From assembly GCA_045660825.1 (NCBI GenBank), contig JAZREN010000001.1, forward strand, positions 1 through 40,060: a stretch of 40,060 bases of DNA. Reading direction: 5' to 3'. Below the pieces are notes generated by a model, which did no database searches, had not been told where the DNA came from, and saw only the letters and a list, made by a program, of their open reading frames with translations. Shown piece after piece: positions 23,889-32,366 of the stretch. Each line of letters opens with the position of its first letter. The stretch's first letter is position 1. Origin of the DNA: HGM04593 sp045660825. GTDB taxonomy: Bacteria; Bacteroidota; Bacteroidia; Bacteroidales; Bacteroidaceae. The position numbers were made by a program, and so were the translations under genes.

Positions 23889-25793
23889 ATGGGAAAAATT
23901 ATTGGTATTGACTTGGGTACAACCAACTCATGTGTATCGGTTTTTGAGGGCAATGAGCCTGTAGTAATCACAAACAGCGAGGGCAAGCGCACCACTCCAT
24001 CAATTGTCGCTTTCGACAACAACGGCGAGCGCAAGATTGGTGACCCTGCAAAGCGTCAGGCTGTGACAAACCCACAGCGCACAATCTTCTCTATCAAGCG
24101 TTTCATGGGTGAGAACTGGGCACAGGTAAGCAAAGAGATTTCACGCGTACCTTATAAGGTAGTTGAGGAGAACAACATGCCACGCGTTGACATCGACGGC
24201 CGCCTTTACACCCCACAGGAGATTTCGGCAATGATTCTCCAGAAAATGAAGAAGACAGCCGAGGAGTATCTTGGCCAGGAGGTAACAGAGGCTGTCATCA
24301 CAGTTCCTGCTTACTTCAGCGACAGCCAGCGCCAGGCTACAAAGGAGGCCGGCCAGATTGCAGGCCTGGAGGTTAAGCGTATCGTGAACGAGCCTACAGC
24401 GGCAGCTCTCGCATACGGTGTTGACAAGTCAAACAAGGATATGAAGATTGCAGTGTTCGACCTTGGTGGCGGTACATTCGATATCTCAATCCTTGAGTTC
24501 GGTGGTGGCGTGTTCGAGGTTCTCTCAACAAACGGTGACACTCACCTTGGTGGTGACGATTTTGACCAGGTTATCATCGACTGGCTTGCAAGCGAGTTCA
24601 AGGCCGAGGAGGGCGCAGACCTCAAGGCAGACCCAATGGCACTCCAGCGTTTGAAGGAGGCTGCTGAGAAGGCTAAGATCGAGTTGTCATCAACAACATC
24701 AACAGAGATCAACCTCCCTTATATCACAGCTGTGAACGGCATGCCAAAGCACCTTGTAAAGACTTTGACACGTGCAAAGTTCGAATCATTGGCACACAAC
24801 CTTATTCAGGCTTGTCTCGAGCCATGCAAGAAGGCTATGAGCGACGCAGGCTTGAGCAATGCCGACATCGATGAGGTAATCCTCGTAGGTGGTTCAACAC
24901 GTATCCCAGCCGTTCAGAAGGTGGTTGAGGATTTCTTCGGCAAGGCTCCTTCAAAGGGGGTTAACCCAGACGAGGTTGTTGCAGTAGGTGCAGCTATCCA
25001 GGGCGCCATCCTCAACAACGAAGGTGGTGTAGGCGACATCGTATTGCTCGACGTTACTCCACTTTCAATGGGTATCGAGACACTCGGTGGTGTAATGACA
25101 AAGCTCATCGATGCCAACACAACAATCCCTTGCAAGAAGAGCGAGACATTCTCAACAGCGGCCGACAACCAGACCGAGGTTACCATCCACGTACTCCAGG
25201 GCGAGCGTCCAATGGCAAACCAAAACAAGTCTATCGGGCAGTTCAACCTCACAGGCATTGCACCTGCACGCCGTGGTGTTCCACAGATTGAGGTAACATT
25301 CGACATCGATGCCAACGGTATCCTCAAGGTATCTGCTAAGGACAAGGCTACCGGCAAGGAGCAGGCAATCCGCATCGAGGCATCATCAGGCTTGAGCAAG
25401 GAGGAGATTGAGCGCATGAAGCAGGAAGCAGAGGCAAATGCCGATGCAGACAAGAAGGAGCGCGAGAAGATTGACAAACTCAACCAGGCAGACTCAATGG
25501 TATTCCAGACAAGAAACCAGTTGAACGAGCTCGGTGACAAGATCCCAGCCGACAAGAAGGCTCCAATTGAAGCTGCTGTACAGAAGCTCGAGGATGCTCA
25601 CAAGGCTCAGGACCTCGCAGGCATCGATGCAGCAATGTCCGAGTTGAACAATGCATGGCAGACAGCAAGCGCCGAGATGTACGCACAGAGCGGTGCTCAG
25701 GGTGCACAGGACCCCATGGGTGGCCAGCAGCAGAACGGCAACCAGCAGCAGAACGACGACGTTCAGGACGCTGAGTTCGAGGAGGTGAAATAA
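23889..25793 (+). CDS. dnaK: Molecular chaperone DnaK (Hsp70)
   Basis: The 634-residue protein matches DnaK from end to end: GIDLGTTNSCVSVFEG at residue 5, IVNEPTAAALAYGVD near 164, FDLGGGTFDISILE near 190, VILVGGSTRIPAVQ near 330, then the substrate-binding beta domain (LLDVTPLSMGIETLGG near 388) and helical lid. The C-terminal linker is Gln/Gly/Asn-rich and the protein ends DAEFEEVK, the EEVK-like tail usual for DnaK. It is an ATP-driven folding chaperone in the cytosol. dnaJ and grpE are not adjacent here, and a strong terminator follows, so dnaK is transcribed alone. Regulation may involve the sigma-54-like element and TGACA array upstream. Confidence 0.98.
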   Translation: MGKIIGIDLGTTNSCVSVFEGNEPVVITNSEGKRTTPSIVAFDNNGERKIGDPAKRQAVTNPQRTIFSIKRFMGENWAQVSKEISRVPYKVVEENNMPRVDIDGRLYTPQEISAMILQKMKKTAEEYLGQEVTEAVITVPAYFSDSQRQATKEAGQIAGLEVKRIVNEPTAAALAYGVDKSNKDMKIAVFDLGGGTFDISILEFGGGVFEVLSTNGDTHLGGDDFDQVIIDWLASEFKAEEGADLKADPMALQRLKEAAEKAKIELSSTTSTEINLPYITAVNGMPKHLVKTLTRAKFESLAHNLIQACLEPCKKAMSDAGLSNADIDEVILVGGSTRIPAVQKVVEDFFGKAPSKGVNPDEVVAVGAAIQGAILNNEGGVGDIVLLDVTPLSMGIETLGGVMTKLIDANTTIPCKKSETFSTAADNQTEVTIHVLQGERPMANQNKSIGQFNLTGIAPARRGVPQIEVTFDIDANGILKVSAKDKATGKEQAIRIEASSGLSKEEIERMKQEAEANADADKKEREKIDKLNQADSMVFQTRNQLNELGDKIPADKKAPIEAAVQKLEDAHKAQDLAGIDAAMSELNNAWQTASAEMYAQSGAQGAQDPMGGQQQNGNQQQNDDVQDAEFEEVK

Positions 25794-25816
25794 TACACAT
25801 CCCTTAAGCGATTACA

Positions 25817-25853
25817 AAAGCCGTCTGCAACCAAATTGGTAGCAGACGGCTTT
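25817..25853 (+). terminator. Terminator of dnaK
   Basis: AAAGCCGTCTGC (25817-25828) pairs with GCAGACGGCTTT (25842-25853); an inner ACCAA/TTGGT pairing tops the stem. It begins 24 bp after the dnaK stop. Confidence 0.88.
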
Positions 25854-25880
25854 ATTATATTACACTTTTTTATACATGTC

Positions 25881-25912
25881 TTTGCGTTTCTATTACTTTT
25901 TACCTACATTTG
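25881..25912 (+). promoter_or_regulatory. Promoter of the twin secreted-protein operon
   Basis: TTTG (25881-25884), 20 bp, then TACATTTG (25905-25912): a full consensus match. The leader to ATG 25966 would be about 45 nt. Confidence 0.65.
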
Positions 25913-25965
25913 CGGAAACAGTAAAATAGACACATACACATAGAACAACTTTAAGACTGAAAGAT

Positions 25966-26325
25966 ATGAAGAAATTACTTTTTATCATCACTTTTCTCTT
26001 CACATCGGCTGCCATATTTGCCGGACCGATAGAGAAACTGACAAAATTGGCCGACAAGGTTGAGAAAGAGCATAAAACCTACACCGACGAGGATTGGGAG
26101 AAGGTTGCCAAAGAATATTCAAAACTCAAAGCTGAGTTCGAGAAGAAGGAATGCACCAGCAGTGAAGAGCTCAAGGAATTTGGACGCCAGAAAGGCCGTA
26201 TCAAGGGTTATATGACCAAAAACACCTTGAACAAGTGGGGCAAGAAGATGGGAGATTTCGCCAACGAGTTGGGAGGCGGCATTGAAGGATTCTTTGAATC
26301 TATTGAAAACATGATTGACGAATGA
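25966..26325 (+). CDS. Secreted helical protein of 119 residues (DUF6565-like), copy 1
   Basis: A signal peptide (residues 1-19, ending IFAG) precedes a highly charged, mostly helical domain with YTDEDWEKVAKEYSKLKAEFEKK near residue 38 and GRQKGRIKGYMTK near 73. This layout recalls the small DUF6565-type proteins of Bacteroidales; the match is from memory and moderate. Function unknown; a periplasmic location is inferred. It is 20 bp upstream of a paralogue of the same length, and both share the pattern Y-T-(D/N)-(E/D)-D-W. Confidence 0.75.
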   Translation: MKKLLFIITFLFTSAAIFAGPIEKLTKLADKVEKEHKTYTDEDWEKVAKEYSKLKAEFEKKECTSSEELKEFGRQKGRIKGYMTKNTLNKWGKKMGDFANELGGGIEGFFESIENMIDE

Positions 26326-26345
26326 TAAGATTAAAGCCCTGAAAT

Positions 26346-26705
26346 ATGAAAAAAGTATTTTTAACCACAGCCATCACCTTTTTTTCGGCAGCGATGCTTA
26401 TCTGCTGTACGCCAAAGTCTCCAGTCGAAAAAATGAAAGAATTAGGCGACAAAATCGAACTTAACCAAGAGTCATACACCAATGACGATTGGGCAAAAGT
26501 CGAAGAGAAATTCGAAAGCCTCATAGAAGAATTTGAAAAGGAAAAACGCACCCAAGAGGATTTAGAAAATTTCAAGGAGCAGAGACGTCGCGTCAAGGGT
26601 TATATAACCCAAAAAGACATGAAAGATCTCGGTAAAAAGATCGATAATGTTATTGAAGAAGGCATTGGCATTGGAAAAGGAATCATTGACAGTGTCTTTG
26701 AGTAA
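26346..26705 (+). CDS. Lipoprotein paralogue of the preceding protein (119 residues), copy 2
   Basis: The same length and plan as the gene before it, but with a lipoprotein signal (lipobox LICC, Cys near 21). The charged helical domain again holds SYTNDDWAKVEEKFESLIEEFEK and, 20 residues on, EQRRRVKGYITQKDM. The two genes are a tandem duplication that has diverged in its membrane attachment: one is soluble and one is lipid-anchored. Function unknown. It is cotranscribed with its neighbour from the 25881 promoter. Confidence 0.75.
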   Translation: MKKVFLTTAITFFSAAMLICCTPKSPVEKMKELGDKIELNQESYTNDDWAKVEEKFESLIEEFEKEKRTQEDLENFKEQRRRVKGYITQKDMKDLGKKIDNVIEEGIGIGKGIIDSVFE

Positions 26706-26726
26706 CAATAAATAAAACACTCTTCA

Positions 26727-26903
26727 ATGGAACTGCCAAATGACCCAATGATGCTGTTCAGCACAGTGAACATGTACCTGCGCGACCGATACAGCTCACT
26801 CGATGAACTTTGCGCCGCCCTCGATGTCGACCGCGCAGAACTGGAAGAAAAACTCCGAGTTGCAGGGTTCGAATACAGCGCAGAACACAACAAGTTCTGG
26901 TAA
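26727..26903 (+). CDS. DUF4250 small protein (58 aa)
   Basis: ATG at 26727 opens a 58-codon frame ending TAA 26901-26903. The product starts MELPNDPMMLFSTVNMYLRD and continues with SLDELCAALDVDRAELEEKL, matching the DUF4250 family in length and sequence. The middle looks like a helix-turn-helix-like pair of helices, so nucleic-acid binding is possible but unproven. It begins 21 bp after the lipoprotein gene on the same strand and is closed by a strong terminator. Confidence 0.85.
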   Translation: MELPNDPMMLFSTVNMYLRDRYSSLDELCAALDVDRAELEEKLRVAGFEYSAEHNKFW

Positions 26904-26948
26904 ATACAAACGAAGAAGGCTGTCATTGACAGTCTTCTTCGTTTGTAT
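26904..26948. terminator. Bidirectional terminator between DUF4250 and TIR genes
   Basis: A 21-bp stem (26904-26924 with 26928-26948) with one G-U pair and the 3-base loop ATT (26925-26927) starts right after the stop codon. It ends 8 bp before the convergent TIR gene. Confidence 0.88.
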
Positions 26949-26956
26949 ACAGCACA

Positions 26957-28786
26957 TCACTCCTCTGTCAAAGCCTCTTCTACGCCAAAGACAAAATTCA
27001 TAAAACCGACATCGTCGGGATTGTCCAATCTTTCAATGCGCACAGGTTTCAACGAGCCATTGTCGAGCCTGAGCACGGTAAAAGGCGCGTTCACATTGTT
27101 CTTATACGCAGCGCTCAACTGCTCGATACTCATCACCGTCTTACCGTCATATTCAACCAGAATATCGCCGACTTGTAATGTGGGATGCATGAAATTTTCG
27201 CGGAATGCATGTATGAGCACTCCTGTATATTCTATTTCACTATTTGCAATTGCATTGAAATATGCTTTCAAAGAAGCTGTATATCCATGGTTTTCGGGGT
27301 ACTCTTTTTCAAACATATCAAGCAATTCGAGTGTCTCGTCACAAACCTCATCCGGCGTAACCGTCAACTTGAAATTAAACCCTTCGGCTTGCAACTCCTG
27401 CTGGGCAAGATGCACGAACTTGATACAAGAGCCCATATAATATACTTTTATCAATTTTGTCAGCATATCATCTGTTTCGGCAAAACAACAGGAGTTTTTC
27501 GTCTCTTCAAAATAATCGGTCACGCTTTTGTCCAGATTCTTCATCATGTCATTCATAGCACCAGGCGTATTGTTATCACGCAAGAAATCGTTCAATTCTG
27601 CATCAACTTTTTCAATTTCGTCAGAGTGTTTCGACATCAGTTTCTCGGCCAAAGCGAATTCTTTTTCTATGATATTGTCGTAATATTTCTCATCACGTCC
27701 AAACTCATAGTGATTCGGGAAGAATTTCCAAAAGCGGGACATCTCATTGTATGTCTTGAGAGAAGCCTCGGGAAATTCAGAGAGTGCCTTCAGAATCTCG
27801 GCATAGTAAATATTTATCAGATGTCTACACAATATAAAACTTGAACTGCCATAGCTGTTTGCATACGTTGAGTGATTGTCAAGTGCAAAGCGCAAATACT
27901 CCATGTCAGTCTGGAGCTGCGTCAAGTGAGCCGACGCCGATGGTGCCGAGTGAGAGAGGTCTTCGGCATTAATACCATTAATATATAGCAAGAACGAGTG
28001 GTAAGCCCCTATTTCACAAGGAGTAGCCTCTATTCCGGCAGCAGACCAAGAGTCCTTGACATATTTTTCAGCCGCATCAATATCCTGTCGCAGGTCATTT
28101 CTCATATCCTCAAGCCGAGATTGCGATGCACCATAACTGAAAGCATTCTCATACTCCGTCCATTCTTTCTCGAGTTTACTGTTCTCCTCGGCAACAAGGT
28201 GGACCATGCTTGCCTCTGCAACCAGTTTTGTTGCATATTTGGTACACACATCACGCGACAAATATCTGAATATACCCCATGCAACAGCCGACAACAATAG
28301 CAACGAAGCTACAAATACAAACATTAATTTAGTAAACTTATGATACAGCAGGTGGCGTTTGCTACGCAAATAACTCCTTTGCAGGCGCTCCATGGAGAGG
28401 TCGAAATATTCGACTGAAGAAGCAGTCAAAGCATTGTAATAGCACAGTTCCTCAAGTCCATCAGGCATTTCGGCAGGCCATTGGAAACCATTCAGCATTA
28501 CAGGAATGATATTCTTGTTGTTCTTCATCGCATGCTGGACCTCAAGACGCACCCAATCGTCCTCATTCACACAGCGGTCAAGAGCACCCGGAGGCAACAC
28601 CAACAGAAAATCAGTACAGGTTTCAATGACATTGAACAGCTGCTCGTTGAACTTTCCCGAGCGCAATGTTTCCATGTCAAAGAATACAGAATAACCGGCA
28701 CTCTTCAAACGCGTCGCTATCAGATTAGCCGTATCATAAGATGAACGGCGATAACTGATAAAGATATCATATTTCTTTGTTTTCAT
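26957..28786 (-). CDS. TIR-domain membrane protein with extracytoplasmic PDZ-like domain
   Basis: 609 residues in three parts. A TIR domain (residues 5-135) begins YDIFISYRRSSYDTANL and contains the region DDWVRLEVQHAM, where E82 sits at the catalytic glutamate position of NAD-cleaving bacterial TIR domains. A transmembrane helix follows (about 152-174), with basic residues just before it, so the TIR domain should face the cytosol. Residues about 180-510 are helical with no recognised family. The last ~90 residues look like a PDZ domain (LQVGDILVEYDGKTVMSIEQL near 537). Inference: a signal sensed outside the inner membrane may control NAD depletion or signalling inside. It lies 26 bp after the epimerase gene on the same strand, so they may be cotranscribed. 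The TIR call is firm; the PDZ call is good; a defence role is unproven. Confidence 0.85.
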   Translation of the reverse strand: MKTKKYDIFISYRRSSYDTANLIATRLKSAGYSVFFDMETLRSGKFNEQLFNVIETCTDFLLVLPPGALDRCVNEDDWVRLEVQHAMKNNKNIIPVMLNGFQWPAEMPDGLEELCYYNALTASSVEYFDLSMERLQRSYLRSKRHLLYHKFTKLMFVFVASLLLLSAVAWGIFRYLSRDVCTKYATKLVAEASMVHLVAEENSKLEKEWTEYENAFSYGASQSRLEDMRNDLRQDIDAAEKYVKDSWSAAGIEATPCEIGAYHSFLLYINGINAEDLSHSAPSASAHLTQLQTDMEYLRFALDNHSTYANSYGSSSFILCRHLINIYYAEILKALSEFPEASLKTYNEMSRFWKFFPNHYEFGRDEKYYDNIIEKEFALAEKLMSKHSDEIEKVDAELNDFLRDNNTPGAMNDMMKNLDKSVTDYFEETKNSCCFAETDDMLTKLIKVYYMGSCIKFVHLAQQELQAEGFNFKLTVTPDEVCDETLELLDMFEKEYPENHGYTASLKAYFNAIANSEIEYTGVLIHAFRENFMHPTLQVGDILVEYDGKTVMSIEQLSAAYKNNVNAPFTVLRLDNGSLKPVRIERLDNPDDVGFMNFVFGVEEALTEE

Positions 28787-28812
28787 AAATATTATAGCAA
28801 TAATAGGTTTGT

Positions 28813-29676
28813 CTACATATCCACATCATGGAAAATCCTCAACCCATCGAGTGTACTACTAAAACATATCGCACCACCCGATGCACGGAAAATCTTGTCG
28901 GTTGATATTGAGAGGTTGCGCTCGTGTGCCGGGTAACGGTCATAATCGGACTGCAACAAAGCACCCGACTGCAAGCCTGCAAGCATCTCGCAATAGCAGC
29001 ATGCAACCTCGTATGTATTCGTGTCATTCTCGGCACCATAGTTATATACACCCGATGGCAGATTGAACGTCAGTGGCAGGAATTCGACCACCTCGCGCAC
29101 CCATGTTATACCACGGTACTCATGCACCGGGAACACTATTGGCGTGCGCTCCTTCACCGCCTTTGCAATGTTCTGCACAAAGTTCGCATGCGACGGCATG
29201 CCCTCGCGCTCCCGGTCATACATCCATGTGGCACGCAGCACCACAGTGTTTGGGTTGAAATAGAGCACACGTTCCTCGGCCTCCAGTTTATGACGGCCAT
29301 ATACATTCTCGGGCGCAACAGGCACATCCTCACCGAGCAAACCACTCCCGAGGTTGCCGTTATACACCTGGTCACTTGAGAAGAATATCAACCTTGCACG
29401 GCACAGAGCCGCAGCACGTGCAATATTCGCAGCACCCTCAACATTTACAAGGTAGCTATCATCGGGGTTCTGCTCGCAATAACCAGTGTTCGACAACGCC
29501 GCAAGATGCACCACTACATCGGGAGTGTGCTGCAGGAAATAACCATCGACCGACTCACGGTCAGTAATATCAAGCTCGGCATGCGAAGGAGCAAGCACAG
29601 CATACTCATTGCGCCACCGCGCAACAACACGACTGCCCACAAAACCACTCGCACCTGTAATAAGAAGTTTTTTCAT
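28813..29676 (-). CDS. NAD-dependent epimerase/RmlD-like sugar-nucleotide reductase
   Basis: The 287-residue protein is an extended short-chain dehydrogenase: glycine motif ITGASGFVGSR at residue 6, a conserved VVHLAALSNTGYCEQNP near 55, FSSDQVYNG near 98, and the catalytic YxxxK as YGRHK near 125. This matches the RmlD/dTDP-4-dehydrorhamnose reductase-like group more than GalE. The substrate is unknown; no other nucleotide-sugar genes flank it. It starts 20 bp downstream of the stop of the winged-helix remnant and is followed 26 bp later by the TIR gene. No own promoter was found. Confidence 0.85.
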   Translation of the reverse strand: MKKLLITGASGFVGSRVVARWRNEYAVLAPSHAELDITDRESVDGYFLQHTPDVVVHLAALSNTGYCEQNPDDSYLVNVEGAANIARAAALCRARLIFFSSDQVYNGNLGSGLLGEDVPVAPENVYGRHKLEAEERVLYFNPNTVVLRATWMYDREREGMPSHANFVQNIAKAVKERTPIVFPVHEYRGITWVREVVEFLPLTFNLPSGVYNYGAENDTNTYEVACCYCEMLAGLQSGALLQSDYDRYPAHERNLSISTDKIFRASGGAICFSSTLDGLRIFHDVDM

Positions 29677-29696
29677 ATAGTATAGTTATCAATGAT

Positions 29697-29942
29697 TTAA
29701 TCTATGACATCCCAATGACCACTGAAACCGCTGCCTACGAACCTGATGTTGTCAAGTTTAGCATTATGACGTTTTATGGTAATTGTACTTCTTTGGCTCA
29801 TAGTGGCTAATTTATCCGTTGTTATTTTCGGATTTTTCCTTATTTGTATTTCAATCCACTTATCAAGTTCTGCCTTTGTAGGGATGTCGCTTATTTGAGT
29901 ATCATTTTTCTGGGACTGAGTATCATTTTGAGAATATATAAA
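29697..29942 (-). pseudogene. C-terminal remnant of a winged-helix (AlbA_2/ATP-binding type) protein
   Basis: An 81-codon frame ends TAA at 29697-29699. It begins right after a stop (29943-29945) with repeated NDTQ units and continues IPTKAELDKWIEIQIRKNP and SQRSTITIKRHNAKLDNIRFV, ending GSGFSGHWDVID. This matches the C-terminal winged-helix tail of large ATP-binding (AlbA_2/divergent AAA) proteins of Bacteroidetes, which end with a GxxxGxW(E/D)V-type strand. There is no start codon except an ATG in the middle (29801), so the rest of the gene is gone. It lies between the DUF262 gene and the epimerase gene, all on the minus strand. Confidence 0.6.
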
Positions 29943-29952
29943 TTATAAATAC

Positions 29953-32034
29953 TCACTCTTCATCTTCATCAATAATACCACTTCTAAACTCAAAGACCAG
30001 CTCAGACAAGGGAATATTACATTCATTCAACATTCCACGAAGAATATTAATTTTAGTATATGTATTATTCTCTGTCCAAACATACATATTAGGTGCTAAC
30101 TCCTTTCTCCATGTTTCAGGCGTATGTGAAAAACCATGATTTTCATTAGCGCATAACCACTCAATTGTTGAACGTTTCTCCATTAAAATATGCCCACACA
30201 CCAGGACTAGCATTTCCTTCCAAGTATTGACAGCATACCGTACCCCATGAAGTATATATGCCTGAAGTTTCTTTCCAGTAAACTCGTAGTCTTCATCATC
30301 AAGAGATATTGATTCAGCTTCACGCTTTAATGGTTTGAAAGTCGTAGTAGGCATAGGCCAAAGTCGCATAAACACAGTTTGTAATTCTTTCTGACGTGCT
30401 TCCAGTTCTTTTTCCGTCCATTGCTCACACGATTTCAAAGAGTTATTCAAGCGAAAGGCACTATCCTTGAAGCCCTTATCCATATCTCTCTTTTCAATAA
30501 ATGTAAGATTGCTATATTGCGAATTATAGGCAGTAAGAGTAAGATTTGCCATTGTGTGAAGATATTGTTCTTGGATCCTTTCCCAATCTTCACCTAAAGC
30601 AGTTTTCCACTTATCCGATAGGGTTTGTGGCATGATATGTTCTATGGTGATATTCTTGTCTGTCAGTTCCTTCACGACATCATGCCGTTCATTATTATCC
30701 TGATTTTCCATACGTTCCAGTATAAACATGCGGGCATTGGCAGGCATCTTATAAACCTGACGTGTTTTAAAATCCCTCTTTACCTCAACATCAGATGGGA
30801 ATACAGAAGAACGTCCCTTCTTCAACAAAACATAAATAAGAATATCGATATACGGAGTTGCAGTATCATCGGTTGCTTTGTTGATATGATTCAACACATC
30901 TCTATGGAGCGTCGCGAACACTTTATTCAATGCATTAGAAGGAAGATTGCATATGATCCTTCGTGCCCAATAGGCTTCTATAACATCAAGAATACAATAA
31001 ATCTCGTTTTCTGCCAATCCAACTTTTGATGCATAGTCAAAGAAAGCCATAAAATATGGGTATGCAATCGTAGAATCCAGAGTTCGTAACTGATTCAACT
31101 TTCTATTCAACTTTTCTGTGCCAATCGTCGCATTATCAACCTGGCTATATATTTTGGCATAATGATACATGTCTTCCAGGAGCGTTGCTCTGTCAACATT
31201 TATAGCTTCGGCATACTCCTTAAAAATAAAGTATATCTTATCAACACGACCTATCTTTCCCTGCTTCATGGTCAGATAATCACGCACGAAAGAAGAAGGG
31301 TCATACTTTGTGAACTCTTCTATAGGATTCCAATATCGAGTATACAAATTATCCTGTTCAACTGGCGTAAGTGACATTAATAAATAGTTACGTATCTTAT
31401 CTGCCTCACTTAAGTCAAGTCCTGTAGAATTCAGACTCTCAAATATTAGTTGTGGATCATCATCTTCGTCAAGACGAATATTGATGACTTCCAATTTCTT
31501 GATAGTTTCAAAAAGTTCATCAATAGTCAATCCTGCATGAATGATTTTGTCATAGAAAAAGTCATAGTTTCTAGTAACATTAGACTCTTTGACATATTGC
31601 TCTTTTGGTCTATACAGCAAAGAATCAAAAGCCTGCATGTCCTTTTTGATTGGCTTAAGTTTTACCTTTCGTTCATCTTCCTGATACTCATCCACCAGAT
31701 AACGTTTGAAGATTTTCTCTACAAGTTTAGCATCTGTGGCTTTTATTAGTCCTTCTTTATAGGCATTAACCATCGCAATCAACAACAACGAAACTGTAGT
31801 AATTCTTTGTTGACCATCAATGATATATCTATCTTCAGTTCCAGATTGAATACTAGATACAATACTCCCAAAGAAATGAGTTTTTCTATTGCTTTCATGT
31901 AATTTCAATAAATCTTGAAAGAGTTGTTGACAATTGTCCTCTTTCCAATCATAATTTCTTTGATACAGTGGTATTATAAATCTTTTATCAGAACCGTCAA
32001 AAAATTTTATTAATGGTTGCGCATCGCCTTTCAT
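29953..32034 (-). CDS. DUF262/DUF1524 protein, GmrSD-like candidate type IV restriction protein
   Basis: The 693-residue protein starts with a DUF262 (GmrS-type) domain: IPLYQRNYDWKEDN near residue 21 and the signature DGQQR at 73-77 followed by ITTVS. A helical middle region follows. The DUF1524 (GmrD-type) HNH-like domain contains NITIEHIMPQTLSDKW with H466, and later MANLTLTAYNSQYSN, the usual downstream half. The last ~120 residues form an extra domain. In GmrSD the two halves bind nucleotide and cut modified phage DNA; here both are on one chain. The gene is visibly more AT-rich than its neighbours and has its own -7 box, which suggests acquisition. No methylase or other restriction subunit is adjacent. 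Confidence 0.87.
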   Translation of the reverse strand: MKGDAQPLIKFFDGSDKRFIIPLYQRNYDWKEDNCQQLFQDLLKLHESNRKTHFFGSIVSSIQSGTEDRYIIDGQQRITTVSLLLIAMVNAYKEGLIKATDAKLVEKIFKRYLVDEYQEDERKVKLKPIKKDMQAFDSLLYRPKEQYVKESNVTRNYDFFYDKIIHAGLTIDELFETIKKLEVINIRLDEDDDPQLIFESLNSTGLDLSEADKIRNYLLMSLTPVEQDNLYTRYWNPIEEFTKYDPSSFVRDYLTMKQGKIGRVDKIYFIFKEYAEAINVDRATLLEDMYHYAKIYSQVDNATIGTEKLNRKLNQLRTLDSTIAYPYFMAFFDYASKVGLAENEIYCILDVIEAYWARRIICNLPSNALNKVFATLHRDVLNHINKATDDTATPYIDILIYVLLKKGRSSVFPSDVEVKRDFKTRQVYKMPANARMFILERMENQDNNERHDVVKELTDKNITIEHIMPQTLSDKWKTALGEDWERIQEQYLHTMANLTLTAYNSQYSNLTFIEKRDMDKGFKDSAFRLNNSLKSCEQWTEKELEARQKELQTVFMRLWPMPTTTFKPLKREAESISLDDEDYEFTGKKLQAYILHGVRYAVNTWKEMLVLVCGHILMEKRSTIEWLCANENHGFSHTPETWRKELAPNMYVWTENNTYTKINILRGMLNECNIPLSELVFEFRSGIIDEDEE

Positions 32035-32078
32035 ATTCAGATACTATTTTTAATTGCGTTTTCAATCTACATATATAG

Positions 32079-32086
32079 CAAAAGTA
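32079..32086 (-). promoter_or_regulatory. -7 box of DUF262 gene
   Basis: TACTTTTG on the minus strand, 44 bp before the start codon. A -33 element at the correct distance is not clear. Confidence 0.45.
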
Positions 32087-32229
32087 ATAAGATACAACGA
32101 CAAAAAGAAGAATCTATTAAAATACTTTAAAACCAACAGAGAAAATCCACCAATTTGCGAGCAAAGCAAAACATACGCTAACAGTTATCCGTGAATGGAT
32201 ATAAGAATTCATTTAGATGTCATTCCTAT

Positions 32230-32277
32230 GGGTACTTACAGAGGTTTCTTGGGTACATGCCTTATTTTCTTGGGTAC
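32230..32277. repeat. Three GGGTAC units at exact 21-bp period
   Basis: GGGTAC occurs at 32230, 32251 and 32272. Units 2 and 3 share the longer word TTTCTTGGGTAC; unit 1 has CCTATGGGTAC. Two helical turns or seven codons per unit. The region is not part of a gene. Confidence 0.6.
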
Positions 32278-32328
32278 TTTTTATCGTTCCATGCTGTACC
32301 ATATTTGTATTACGCATTGTCGAAACTG

Positions 32329-32361
32329 CGTTTTCACTTTTCCGTTTTCACTTTTCCGTTT
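32329..32361. repeat. 14-bp tandem duplication
   Basis: CGTTTTCACTTTTC is repeated head-to-tail (32329-32342, 32343-32356) and a third partial copy CGTTT follows. It lies just downstream of the receptor stop codon. Confidence 0.65.
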
Positions 32362-32366
32362 GCCCC

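Larger units (their letters stand above)
32035..32366. other. Intergenic region with tandem repeats
   Basis: The 332-bp region holds the DUF262 -7 box (32079-32086), a 21-bp-periodic repeat (32230-32277) and a 14-bp tandem duplication (32329-32361). No gene was found: the plus-strand frames here are low-complexity and repeat-derived. No terminator for the receptor gene at 32367 was seen. Confidence 0.55.
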
